Of a stretch of 64,000 nucleotides of DNA, positions 24,900 to 37,100 are shown piece after piece. Each line of letters starts with the position of its first letter. The first letter of the stretch is position 1. The stretch is from contig OZ017796.1 of the NCBI GenBank assembly GCA_963969395.1, positions 11,410,501 to 11,474,500 on the forward strand, given 5' to 3'. Both the position numbers and the translations under genes were made by a program. Under the pieces are notes generated by a model. That model was not told where the DNA came from. It searched no databases and saw nothing but the letters and a program-made list of their open reading frames with translations. This DNA is from Pseudoscleropodium purum. Taxonomy: Eukaryota; Streptophyta; Bryopsida; Hypnales; Brachytheciaceae.

Positions 24900-27280
24900 A
24901 ATGAAATTAGCTTCGCTGCTCCCATCAAGATTTGAAAATAAAATCCCTGTGTCAGTCACCTCTGCTTTTGATGATGAGTGATGTCCACTTGTCGTCCTTC
25001 ACCTTTACATCCAAAACATTTAAAACCTTTTTCCCTCATTTGTTTTATTGCCCTACAATTTTGTAATTAATCCTTTTGCAACAGAACATTGGAACATTGC
25101 TAAGATTTATTCTGACTCATCCGATTGCCTTGACTTAGATGAATGTTAAAGTATTCAAACTGAATGCAGGAAACTTGACCGAGTTCGGTTTGGATTTTAA
25201 CTTATTTACGGAAGGGACAAAAAATCCACCCAACTGAAAAGATGCCCGGCCTGCTTCTGAGTTCTGAGTTCTGACCTCTGAACCAAGACTACTGGCACTC
25301 ACTCAGTCAGAAGCTGCCAGCTTAGTTGTACCTTCCAACTCCACCTTCTTCTTGGCAGCATTCGCCACTTGCACTCCCAAACTCCAAATCCCTTACTACC
25401 CTTTTGTTATAAAATATAATGGAAACATCAAACACTTGTCACGAGGACTTGGTGGTTGTCCTTTGTCTTGGCCCACGCTAACACCATGTCTGAACTTGAG
25501 TGCAACCAGATTTGTTCCATACCTTTATGTAGGAAATGTAACAGCAAAATTAGTATGTATGAGTTAAATAAGTTATAACCCACTCACCTCCTCTGCTGAA
25601 GCAGCGCCTTTTCCTTGTAACTTGCTGAAGAAATCACTGTTCTGCTCACGGTTGAATCGGTAGCAGACTAGCAAAATTCATTTGGAGGACTCCATTTGAG
25701 CCGGAATATGTTGAGATCAAATCAGTGTTCTCACCACTCGAGGTTGACTCGGTATCAGACTAGGAAAGCAAAACTAATTCGGAGACTCTATTTTGAAGGA
25801 ATATGTTGAGATCAAATCACTCTTCTCACTAGTCGGAGTACGTAATGGATTGGTGACTACGTGGTGATTACCGTACGTACACTGTACCTAGAGCTCTTTG
25901 AAAACATGGCGTCAATGAACAAGATGGAGTGCTCTTTACGTACTATTCCCCACTGGCCGTCCGCATTTCGGCCCCAAAACAAGCCGTTAACTCGTGGATA
26001 TTATACCATGTATATTCTGTCCAGAATTAAGGAAACATTCAAAAAGGTAATATTGTAAAAAAACCACAAAAGAGAAACGCCTCCGTGAATATTTCTACTG
26101 AAATGAAGTCATGTAGGGAATCCGGGTGACAAGATCATAGTTGAAGAAAACGCTGCTATGATTGTTGGAGGCGTGAATAGGACACTGATCACTGTTCACT
26201 AAACTTCCATTCCAGAAGATTTGCAGAAGATCGACCTACTAGACAGTCATGATACAGTTTTCTCACTTTCTGTGCAAAGGCAGGCAGTGACCGTGTGCAG
26301 TCCTTTGAACTTGCAAGTACCTTACTGACTGAGCATGAATCGCTGGACTGCGAAATTAATGACACGGCGAGCTTCAATCTCGCACTGTCGAAGTCTAATT
26401 AAGTTAGTAAGAAAAACAATTCGAGACTCTCACTCGCACGTACCATTTGGAAACGCTAGCTAGCTAGCTCAACGTACACTGGCAGTGATCGATCTCAACC
26501 AGATAATTTTTGCAGTCCTCATATGTCGTCACCACTACGGTTACGGCGCTGTTGTCAAGTAATAAGTTAGCCAAAGAATGATAAAAAAAACCCAAGCAGA
26601 CTGGTGATGCCGAAGGGCTCGATGACTCGATCATGTGCTGGTTGCCATCATCCAGCAGGATTTCCGTATCCAGGAAAAGGTACCAACACTGCTTTGGATA
26701 TCTTATTATTTATAAACTTAACTTCACGTATGCACCATGTGACGGAAGTTGGAGATCCCGCACGGCAGCAAAAGATAAGAAAAGAAAAGCCAAAACCCTC
26801 CGTACAGACAAATGGGAGGGAACTCGGCGTGTCAACACTCCACAGTGTAACCAGAGCCAGTGCTGGACTGCTGGCGTGACAAATGAATGTGATCTCAATT
26901 TGGGGGTGTTTTGGAACCCAGTGAGAGTACTGCACTGGACTGGACACCCTGCAATAGTATTTTCCTTCTCTTTTAATCCTGGAAGGACGGGCTGGTCACC
27001 GTGGAAATCAACCTGTTGAGGGTATCATGCGATTAAAAAACAACAGGAGCATTCATTGGAGGTCAAACTACTGTGCAAGACTTTCTCCTTTTCACACAAA
27101 AATTCAACGATGAAAATCTGTACTTTTGTCCCACATATGGAAAGATTCTTTAATGGTGGTGTCCTTCTCCGTCCATGGTGTCCATGTGTGTCCTCCTAGG
27201 GTAGAATAAAGTAATACCCATGAAAATTGCAATATCAAATTATAAATTGTACATTCTTGAACTTCAAGGTGGCAAACCTT
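24900..27280. other. Gene-like composition, no gene resolved
   Basis: GC rises relative to both neighbours, and restriction-site-like unique sequence replaces the repeats. No open frame has a recognisable domain. The stretch at about 25352 resembles a transit-peptide start only if TTG is used. A 93-bp tandem duplication lies at 25629-25815. The region could be a degraded gene, a non-coding RNA locus or a distal regulatory region; I see no evidence to choose. Confidence 0.4.
25629..25815. repeat. Tandem duplication, unit about 93 bp, two copies
   Basis: GGTTGAATCGGTAGCAGACT in the first unit matches GGTTGACTCGGTATCAGACT in the second. Both units contain GGAATATGTTGAGATCAAAT at the same offset. 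The copies are imperfect. Confidence 0.75.
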
Positions 27281-27291
27281 TTACTTCCATG

Positions 27292-27594
27292 CATGGTTGT
27301 CATAACGGGTGAGTTAGGGTGATTGGACGGGATGGACAGACGGGCAAACCGCACCGGACGGACGGACGGTCCGGACGGCTTTAATTTTGTAACTTGTGCA
27401 ATTTTGCGGAATGACACGTCACCTCGTCCGCGTCCTAACGATCTTGTCCACGCCTAGCATGTTCCTTAATCCACATAGCATCCACGTGGCTTATTTTTCC
27501 ATTATCAGAAAGTCAACTATGTGTTGACTGTATCGGACGGGTGGGACCTCTAACGGATAGGCGAACTGGACGTCCGTCCACTATGACAACCATG
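27292..27594. mobile_element. CATGGTTGTCATA MITE, copy 1
   Basis: This 303-bp element has inverted ends CATGGTTGTCATA / TATGACAACCATG and is flanked by a perfect 8-bp direct repeat, CTTCCATG, at 27284-27291 and 27595-27602. The interior is rich in GGACGG words and has no coding frame. An 8-bp duplication points to the hAT superfamily, although the terminal bases are not the classic hAT consensus. Confidence 0.85.
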
Positions 27595-27823
27595 CTTCCA
27601 TGTTCCCATTAATCAAGGTTCTTCTCACTATAGAAAAATTTTCAATGCAAGCTTTCTTACGAAGTGTGTTTGTATCATTGCAACACACATATTCTTGTTA
27701 TAGTGATATTTTAAAAGGCTCCCCTCCTTCCCAAACCTTCCCATTCAAGAATATCAAATAGTAAATAAAACAAGGTAGTTGCAAAAAACACTTGCCAGTT
27801 TCAGCTCAAAACAACCTTATTAA

Positions 27824-28126
27824 CATGGTTGTCATAGTGGACGGACGTCCGGTTTGCCCGTCCGTTAGAGGTCCCGCCCGTCCGATACAGTCAACACATA
27901 GTTGACTTTCTGATAACGGAAAAATAGGCCACATGGATGCCATGTGGATTAGGAAACATACTGGACGCAGACGAGATCGTAAGGGCGCGGACGAGGTGAC
28001 ATGTCATTCCGCAAAATTGCACAAGTTACAAAATTAAAGTTGTTCGGACCGTCCGTCTGTCCGGTCCAGTTTGCCCGTCCGTCCGTCCCGTCCGATGACC
28101 CTAACTCGCCCATTATGACAACCATG
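27824..28126. mobile_element. CATGGTTGTCATA MITE, copy 2 (inverted)
   Basis: This is 303 bp and the reverse complement of copy 1 over its whole length, with about 230 bp between the two. The flanking 8-mers CTTATTAA (27816-27823) and CTTATAAC (28127-28134) agree at 6 of 8 positions, consistent with an aged target duplication. Confidence 0.82.
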
Positions 28127-28134
28127 CTTATAAC

Positions 28135-31100
28135 TAGAATTTCGTAACTTTTGGAATAATTTTTTTTAAATAAAATAAAATATGGATAATTTGTAAAGAA
28201 TTAAAAATAGTATATGTGTAAAAATTCAAGCCTAAAAAAATGTATCTCGAAAATTTATGCCCAATAAAAGAAGCCTAGAAAAACACAAGAAAATAGATAC
28301 TTTTGAATTTGATTTTTAGAAAATAGTAAAAAAATTGAAATAATTAAAAGAAGAAGAAAAATCCATTTCTCTAATCTTTTCTAATCTTTTCTCTAGTTCC
28401 ATGTGAACAAAAAATTCATCATAATAATTTTCCCCTCTTCATAATGCTTGTACAAACAATGTCTACTTTCAACCCATGTGCAATTTTTACACCGGGTTTT
28501 TTGCTAAAAATTTCAACAAATGTCTTTAAAATATTACTCCACCTATAACAAGTAGAAACTTTGGCTTCAAAATCGTATTTCTAGTCCCCAAATAGGACTA
28601 AGAACCCCTAAACAACCAAGGTAGACACCCAATCGGGACCACCTTAAAAATAGTAAATTATTATTTTTTATATTGAAAAAATTATTGAATGTCTAGGTTA
28701 GCAATACACACCTCTCCTCCAAATTTCAACTAAAACGGACTTAAACTACAAAATTTATGAGAAAAAACACCTCCAAAGAGACCAAGAAGACACAAAAAAA
28801 GTTAAAAACAACAAGTGTTTCTTGCAATCACCCAACAATGTAAGGCACTACTATGCAAAGGAAAATACTTGTCATTTGTATTAAAGCCACCAACAAAGCT
28901 CTTTGATGAGTGCCCATCAAAAATAGATAGTTTAGTTTCATTTATTTATACATTCTAACTTTAAAAAAATTATTGAAGTACATTGACACAAGGAGATATA
29001 ATATTCTTCAAATTGACAAAACCACCCCTTTTAGCTCTAGGGGTCAAATAACTCTAATGTGACTATCTTCCTAAAATCTCACTATTATAATATAAAATCT
29101 AATTGAAGAAATTGGGTTATATAAGACCCACAATTATAGTAGTCTAACTCATCATGTAATGACAAGTTATACAAATTGTGTTTTATAAAACTTAGTCAAT
29201 TCAACTATTCAAGTACATCTGCTAGAAGTGTCTCAATTTTCTATAATAGATATATACATGTACATATATCAATAAAAATATAAAAAATAATAATTATGCA
29301 ACTAAAATGATTACTTGTAATTTAAAAAATAAAATAAAGTTGGATGTTTGCCTTATCTATTTTTGAAAGTAAAGATTTTTCTCACCCTTCATCTCATTTT
29401 AAATTCATGAACATGGTGTTCAAATATTGTAGGTCAATTCAAGAAAGTTTTCTAAAGAGTCTCAATCTTATGCAATAATAGTAATGGGAGGTATTTTATC
29501 CCACTCAAGTTTAAAATATTTCTCTTAGTGTGAATGTATCTTAAAGTATTTCTAGAGACCTAAATTCTCTCCAATGCATTTAATTATCTTCATTACAATA
29601 ATAAAATGGCTATGAGAGGGTTGGAGAATACTTGAAAGAGTTTTGAAAAATTATTCTTTTGCAAAAGAGTATCTTTATGTAAAAAAGAATTCCTTTGCAA
29701 GATGATTCATATAGTCATATGTTATTTGAGAATGTTATGACTCTTGTGACAAAATCTTCTTCATTATAGAAATTTTTGAAGAATAGTGGGGGTTTAATTC
29801 AAAATTGCATTCAAAAGTTGAAAAAATAATGAAGCATTATTATAGTTGATGGTAACCTTTGCATGTTATCATTGAAGCTCATTGTTGATGTCTTGTATTT
29901 ATGGTTACAAATTCACTAGAGCTAACACTTACACTAGTAGAAAAAAGATTTTGGGACATCATGCTGCAATATGAAAGTTTGGTTCCACATATCCATATAG
30001 GTTGGCACCAATTTGATGCCCTTATGAGCTTGTAGAACCAAATTCTTGTAGTGTAGCTTGGTGCCTCCAAGCTCTCTTTTCTACTAGTGCTAGTCAATAA
30101 GGACAAAGTTAGTAGACTAAAAGATAATTAAGATAGAATATCAAATGTCACATTTAGCTTATAAAATAAGCTGATTTCAAATTCATTTTGTAAATCCCTA
30201 TAAAGGCTAGTATGTTGAAGTTTTTTTCCATTGTAACCAAATTAGTACCAAGCCTCTAAATTGGTAGATACAAATTGCAAGTCTGTTTAACAAAAAAAAG
30301 AGGAATAGCTTTGGTCTATATAGACAAATATGAATGAAGACTCTATATAAAAAAATTCTATTAGCTATGCTATAGAAAAATATTAAAATTTTGAAATCTT
30401 TATTTAAAATTAAAAAACTAGTGAAGTTTCACAAGCCAAAACATGAGATGTTATCTAACCATAAAAGGATGGGTCAATGACTATTGATTTCAACCCACCA
30501 CTTTGTTTCATTAGGTGAGATTCAACCCTCAGGAGGGCTGTGAGATCCCTTGCCTAAATTTGTGTTTCCAAACTCAGCACACTATCTCACAACAACTGCG
30601 TCACGTGGCACAACGACTACTACGTCACTTTTTTAATTTACTTTTAAAAAAAAATATTAATTCTTTTTTCAACTTTTTATTGCATTTAAAAAAAATTCAA
30701 ATTTTTTTTCTTGATAGTAGCCGTTCCTAGACTACTCGGAGAACAACGTCGGGAACAAACCCAAACAATCCTCTAGACCCCCCTCCAAAAAAACATCTAA
30801 TGGCTACCATTTTGCAACTAGAAATAAACATTTTTAAAAGTGAAGTCATCATATGTCTACTACAAGTACTAAAATTTAAAAAATTTTGGAAAAAATTTGA
30901 AATTACAATGAATTTTTTAAGAAGAAATATGAAGAAAATTCATATCAAATACATATTATACTCGAAAAATCTGAAATTTTCACCATAGATATATATAATA
31001 GTGCATATAATCATGGTATAAACCACATTTATTGTATCATTCTAAAATTAGAAAAATAAAAAAATTGTGATTGTAGACCCAAAGTTCAAATTGCTATAAA

Positions 31101-31690
31101 ATATTGAAATTTATGAATTTTTCAAATTTTTTTATTGGAGTAGAAACTAAACTTGATAAGCTTTCATTTCATTAGTTGAATTCAAATTTAAAAAAATACC
31201 ATTTTTATGGCTAAAATTTACATCAAGAATAAATAGCAAGAAATGGTCAAAATACACTATTAACAAAGGTGGTCTACAAATTAAGCATCTTCTTATTTAA
31301 AAAAATTCTTTAATATCATAATGAAAAAATTTGCAATACTATTTAGTGAAAATATACTCAAGTAACCTCCAAAAAAATAAATTGGATGAAAAAACATTTT
31401 TTTCCATCGTACAATCTTATTGAAGTTATCCAAAGGATACTTGCATCTTCAACAACATTTTAGGGTTACCCCTTGAATGATGCAATGGATGTTAATTGTC
31501 TAATGGATGATAAAGAATTCTCATATATAAAATAGAAGTGTAAATGTTCATCTTTGAGATTTTGTGTGGACAGGGAGATTTTGCAGAATAGTTTGACCTC
31601 CAATGAAAGCTCTTGTCTTCTTTAAGCAAATGATTCACATGGTATCTAAAAAGGATGATTTCCATGGTGACCAGGTTTAATATTTGTTTG
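28135..31690. other. AT-rich intergenic block
   Basis: No gene is supported; open frames are short and low-complexity. It contains a CACTA-ended MITE (29932-30089). At about 31.1-31.65 kb it has a copy of the repeat that also occupies the first kilobase of the window, sharing ATAGTTTGACCTC and GAAATGGCCAAAATGC-type words. Confidence 0.55.
29932..30089. mobile_element. Small CACTA-ended MITE
   Basis: It is 158 bp with inverted ends CACTAGTAGAAAA / TTTTCTACTAGTG. The flanking 3-mers are TTA and CTA, so the expected 3-bp duplication is imperfect. It has no coding frame. Confidence 0.65.
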
Positions 31691-31739
31691 GTGTATGGGT
31701 TCTTACGGTTTAAGGGGTAGCAACCCTCAATGTCTCCTT

Positions 31740-33300
31740 AGTTTTTGTTTGTGTCATGTTGCCGGGCATCAATTGCGATATTTTCTCCAATGCTCTGGAT
31801 GTCCAGCTGTTCACGGATGGGAACTCTGCAGGAGCTCCAAGGGAACGATACGTTCCTTAGCCTGGCGAATGCGAACGCAGAATGGGAACCGGCGCAACTT
31901 CCGAGACCGAGCGACGAGCGGTGGCGGTCGTTTCTGAGCCGCGACGGGTGGGAATCTTCGCGACGGAGCCTCTGTCGTCCTGTTTCCAACCGTAAAAGAA
32001 GCTCCGACGGACGTGCCCCACCTTGGTTTGAAGGAGTCATCATCTCCAGTCCAGTCGGACGGGATTGTGCTCATATGATTCCACTTGTAATAACTTACAC
32101 TTTCACGGCAGTCATATAAAGAAATGCATTAATCAGTGCTGCCGCATCAGTAGTGAGTGCTTGGGATCTTCTTCCCCATTCGCAGTAGCAGAAGGGAAGG
32201 TCCTCCACTCGGGTTGGGATGTCGATGCAGAAGATGAAGATGGTGAAGATAATGATGGATTCCCGTTGGGCAAGTCACGGTGACGCCGATTGAATTGACG
32301 GGCGGAGTATCCACACCCGCACTCTTCCCTTCCACTACCGTCGCATGTTTCTGCCATTGAATCCATACCCCGCAGGAGCGGAGAGCTGCAGACCACGAAG
32401 ATTTCGTTCCGGCCTGTTCGGGTATGAAGCTCCGCATTCGGGGTGCCGACGTCTGATAGCTGTTGTTGTATGGGTGGGAGAATTGGCATGGCGCCAAACG
32501 ATTGAGGAGTTGCTTGCAATCATCGAGTTCGTCTTCTTCTTCTTTGCAAATCTCGCCAGAATGGGTTCCCGTTTTCCTTCCTTCTGTTGCATGGTCTATT
32601 GTGGAGAAACTTGTGTTCTCTCCGACTATTGGTATCTTCAGGATTTTGGGAAGGTTTCTTTGGGTCCTCGCGAGGGGAGATAGAGAGATGGATATGTGGC
32701 GGTGTCGAGAATTCGTCCGTGGCGGAGTGTCAATTTGTGTAGCCTGTTGGGGAGTGCACCCTCTCGTCTTTCCATACCTTCTTGCTGAGCCCTGAAGCGG
32801 GTTGGATGGTTCTATTTTGGTGCATTTTGCCAAATTCACGTGGTCAGTCGAGGGGGCGCCATGACCTGAGGCTATGTACACCTTGCTTGGCTTTTCGTCG
32901 GAGTCTCAGTTGCTTGATTGACTTTAAGATATGGGACAGAGCCCTGCGTGCAGCTTGGGATGGAAGAGTAGTCGGGATCCCCAGGTTCTTGCCTTGCTTG
33001 GCAAGACTTCTCGTCTATTGTGGGGGTTTCCACTTTCAGACTGTCAATGGTTGTACGTTTGTGCAAGCCGTTTCTGTTTTGTGTTGCCTAATGTTGATTA
33101 TTGTTGAGGGCGAGAAAATTATGCGGTATGCTGTGGTTATACTTCCTGGTGTACGCCTACTACTTGCGTTTCGTGCGTTGCACGGTTGTGAACACAGGTT
33201 TGACGCTCTTGATTCTTGATTGAACATATGAACTTCTTAGTTAGTTTGACCTTAATTACCCAGACTGTGTCTTTGTATGAGAATTAGTGTCTTGTCGTGA
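31740..33300. other. Unresolved GC-richer locus upstream of leucine aminopeptidase
   Basis: Composition is gene-like and open frames are long on both strands. One on the - strand spans 32881-32147 (244 codons), and others lie at 31745-32119 (+), 32782-33219 (+) and 32074-31811 (-). None shows a domain I recognise. A - strand reading starting ATG at 32074 (MSTIPSDWTGDDDSF) and a Ser-rich - strand frame at 32519-32133 are the most protein-like. A + strand reading would make it the long spliced leader or transit-peptide exon of the aminopeptidase gene. I cannot decide between an orphan gene, a pseudogene and a leader. Confidence 0.35.
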
Positions 33301-34195
33301 ACACAGGGAATTGAGTTCGGAACGCATATATTTTGTCATCTTATCATATTGCGGGTGTACAAAGCATACGGTCCGTATGTTCCTTTATGACTCCGACATA
33401 ATAATCATTGACGCACTTTTCTGTCCCAAGTTATTCCCTTACTGTACGACTGGGATCACAGAGTCACTGTGAGGGAGGTGCTTCCAGCAGATGGTCCAGA
33501 TGTCATCACAATTATGCACCAAGTTTTAGTTTTTGTAATTTTTTCCTCTTTAATCCTTGGAGGCCGGAGATTGTCAAAAGGAACATTTCACTAATGCACT
33601 TGGTTGTGATCTAGCTTACTGAGATCGATCGATCCGCTGTCTGTTTACAGGATTGTCGATGGGTGGCCATTGAGTTATAATTATATACACTTGACGGTGT
33701 ATTAACACATAACCTCAATGGAAGCAACCAAGAATTGGATACAGAGAGCTTGATTATGTTTCATAATCGTGTCGTGCGGCGTTACGGTTTCCATCTGTTA
33801 GACTCTTGCTTGATTGTGATAGAACAAGATCAAACCGTGGAGGTTCTGTCTGGTAATGTGAAAGGAGTGGTTCTTTATGAAAATATCATCTCTAGCCACT
33901 CCCATGGCTTAGTATGTTATTTTATTTCTCATAATGGGACTCTCCTTTTGCGTTACCTAAAATTAGTCCATAAAATTAGTCAAAGTTAAGAATGACGAAG
34001 TGCGCCGTGAGTACTTAATCAACTGCTTCACCACCTTTGTTCAACCATTTGCGATAACCCCTTTCGCTGTACGCTCTATTGATCTCTCCTTCTGCACATA
34101 GTTGCCTGTGTCATAGCCACCATCGATTATTCATCGATGTGTTTAACTTTACTGAAGGATCTGTTTGGTGTTAACAGAAATTCACCAGGGCATAA

Positions 34196-37100
34196 ATGAC
34201 AATGTCGACTCACCCAGATGGAAACACTTTGGGCCTCACCAAGCACACTCCCCCAGATGTTGCTGAGGTCGTTCTTACACCTAAAATGCCAAATGTTAAC
34301 TCTGGTATCTCATGCAGAGGATAATTCCTTCTTTCGCCCTGTCTTCTCAGTCTGTGCACCTGATTGTGATCGAGACCAAGTTCTCTGATGTATCCATTTG
34401 ATTTACAAAGCGTGCGTGATCCAAGTTGAAAGTCTTTGACAGTACTATTACACAGTCGCCTGTAATATGCTGATCATGAACTAGTTTTCATATGTGTATC
34501 AGATGGACATAAGGGTCCATGACGGAGCTCTATACGAATGGGAAGGAGACGTGTTGGCGCTCGGTGTATTTGAAGATAATCTTAAGCGGACTGAAGAAGA
34601 TAAATTTCTTCACCCAGGCCTCGCGGAGCTTGACTATAACATGGGTGGGGTCCTAGGAGAACTCGTACGTAGCCTACCTCCAAATCTCTACATACTCGTG
34701 GGGTTTACAGGACTTGTCGGTTTAGATGTTAATGTTTCATCCTGTGTTAATTTTCTGGAACGGAGGGGAAGGATTTTTAACCTCTAAAATACGAAGGATT
34801 CATTGTCTCAATATGACTAATTCAGTTGATCTTATTGTGAGAATAACAGAATTCAGATGGGCCAAAGTTTACATCTCTTAAATCAGGAAAGAACATTGCA
34901 TGTGTTGGTCAAAACGAATAAAACCCCTGTCTGTCCTAATCAGAACTGCTAGAACAGCTTTAGAACCAATTTGAACTTCTTGGTCCTTTAGGGGTTAATT
35001 GTGATCTAAGTATGAGATTGGCTCTCGTGGAGGGGAATGTAGGCAAATGAGGATGACTTCAAAGGGAAGTTGGGACAACTATCCGTGGTGCGTCTATCCT
35101 CGAGTAAGATCAAAAGGTAGTAGTTGGATACATATTCTGCCTCTTCCTACACTCACAATCTTTGACCTGGCCTACCTTGGCCTGCTCTCCCTTGTTGGTC
35201 ATCTCGGATCGGTACTGAACCTGAGGGTTTTCTGGATGGCAGACTTGCACTCGTGGGGTTGGGGCGAGCACAGAATGTCATGGACGCTGTGTATGCTTCT
35301 GATTCATGGCGTATTTTAGGGTTTACTGCAGCTCGAATCGCCAAACAGCTGAAGGTGATTATCTATCAGCTCTGTATGGAGTAGTCCTTTTTCTTGTTCT
35401 ATTGCAGCTTCAGTATCCAGGATTTTCAGCATTCCAATCTGCGTAATACTCTGATTTATTACATGGGTTGTCTATGGGAACGGCTCTCAGATGTGCAGCA
35501 TGGGTTTGGCAGCCATGGATACAAACTTCATGAATGAGCCCTCGAAGCTTGTGGCAGTGGAGTCTATTGCATCGGGTGCTATTCTTGGAACCTATGAGGA
35601 TACCCGCTTCAAGTCCGAGGTATGCGCGCTGCTGACGTGTCACTTATAAGTAATTTCCCTCTCTGCTCTTTGAGAGTCTGGATCCTCACACATGATAAGT
35701 TCACAAGATAAACTAATTACTGGAGATAGTTTATTATTTTAAGAAATCAGTTTTTGAGCCGTCGTAATTATTAGTGCAATCATTTAAACAGGTATATAGT
35801 CTCATGGATTCGATGTTGACGAAAGTTGAGAAGGAAAGAATTGACCTGGAGAAGCTCTCAATGGCTACTGGACTTAAGGTATACTAATCGTTTATATACT
35901 TTTATTGTCGACTTTGTAATGAACTGTTCACTCGATAATAACAATCTGCACTGACTGATAGGACGGTGCATAAAATTCTGTTTCTAGGTATTGATGAACC
36001 TAAGTGTAACTTAAGTACTGCAACTGTAGTTTTTTTAAGCAATGATAGCTATTTGTTTCTGGAATCTTGCCTGTTCCTTAATGGATAGGGATTTCATGGT
36101 TTCGAAATGACCAATTTGATTTGTCATATCGTGAAAAATATAATGCAGATGAGGCAAAATTTTACATCGTCAGAATGAATATGAACATTGCATATCTTGG
36201 TAAAAATAAGTGTAATTGATCATAAGAAAGTCCCCATATGAGGCGCTCAAGAGTGATGCAAAAGACATGACACACATTTCGGACGTTTTTGGCATTTAGG
36301 GGTTAATGCTTTTTATTACGTGATTGAGCATTTTTTCAATTCTTTCTGAGGATTATATTCAGAGTCCTTTACTCGTTTGTCGCCAACAATTCGAGCTTAC
36401 TGTAATGAATCTGACTAGTTGATGGGCAAGTTCTGCTTAGATGCGTAATTAGATTGCTTTACATATAATGTGAAGCTGATTGAGATGTAAGGCCTGTAAG
36501 TAGAGGTTGGAGATGGTGTCTGCCGTTTGAATTGAAGAACAGAAGAGGATTTGGGGGATTTGGGGGATGATGCCAGGCCAAACCGTCAAAGTTGACACAG
36601 GTGGCAGTGATGTCACTAGGCACCGGGAGCGATCGAGATGAAGCACTGCGGCGAGCAGTATGTATCACTGCTGGGGTTATTGTGGCAAAGCAATTGGTGG
36701 CTGCCCCTGCCAACGTGCTGACTCCAGGTGCTTGGGCACTTCCACTTTGTCTACTCCAAATGACCATTTGTGTGTAGGAATATTCGTAGTCAATTTATGG
36801 TTTTCCGGTTCGCACAGAGCGTACCGAGGATAGTAATTATTCGATTCCTAAACTTCTGATTCGATGTTCATTTGCAAGTACAGGTGAGGTTTTTCGACGG
36901 AAAGTTTCCTTGCTGATTGCCTATTGCTTGCCTATTGAAAGTATTCTACTCAGTTTACCGTAATAACCCTCTAGTTTTGTATAAGTTTTTCAGGAGCTCT
37001 TGCTGACGCAGCAGTGAGTATTGCCATGTCGCATAGTGAGGTGTTGAGCTGCACCATTCTGGAGAAAGAAGAGTGCGAGGTAGTCATTCTCTTACTGCAG

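Larger units (their letters stand above)
20400..24900. repeat. Array of diverged ~250-bp units, partly palindromic, interrupted by TTAA elements
   Basis: A unit carrying GTTTGTTTGTTATGTTGAGA, GAGGGGTGCATGGGCTTTG, GTGGCATTTGGACCTATG and AAAGTTATTGAATTTCAAAG recurs near 20.5, 21.5, 22.3, 22.6, 22.8, 24.2, 24.4 and 24.7 kb. Inverted half-units (CATGAAACAAAGCCCTTGCA type) follow at about 20.62, 21.65 and 23.05 kb. The same unit, inverted, lies inside the TTAA element at 44296-45174, which suggests the array grew from part of such an element. A C-run near 21.97 kb and a T-run near 23.17 kb are included. Confidence 0.7.
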
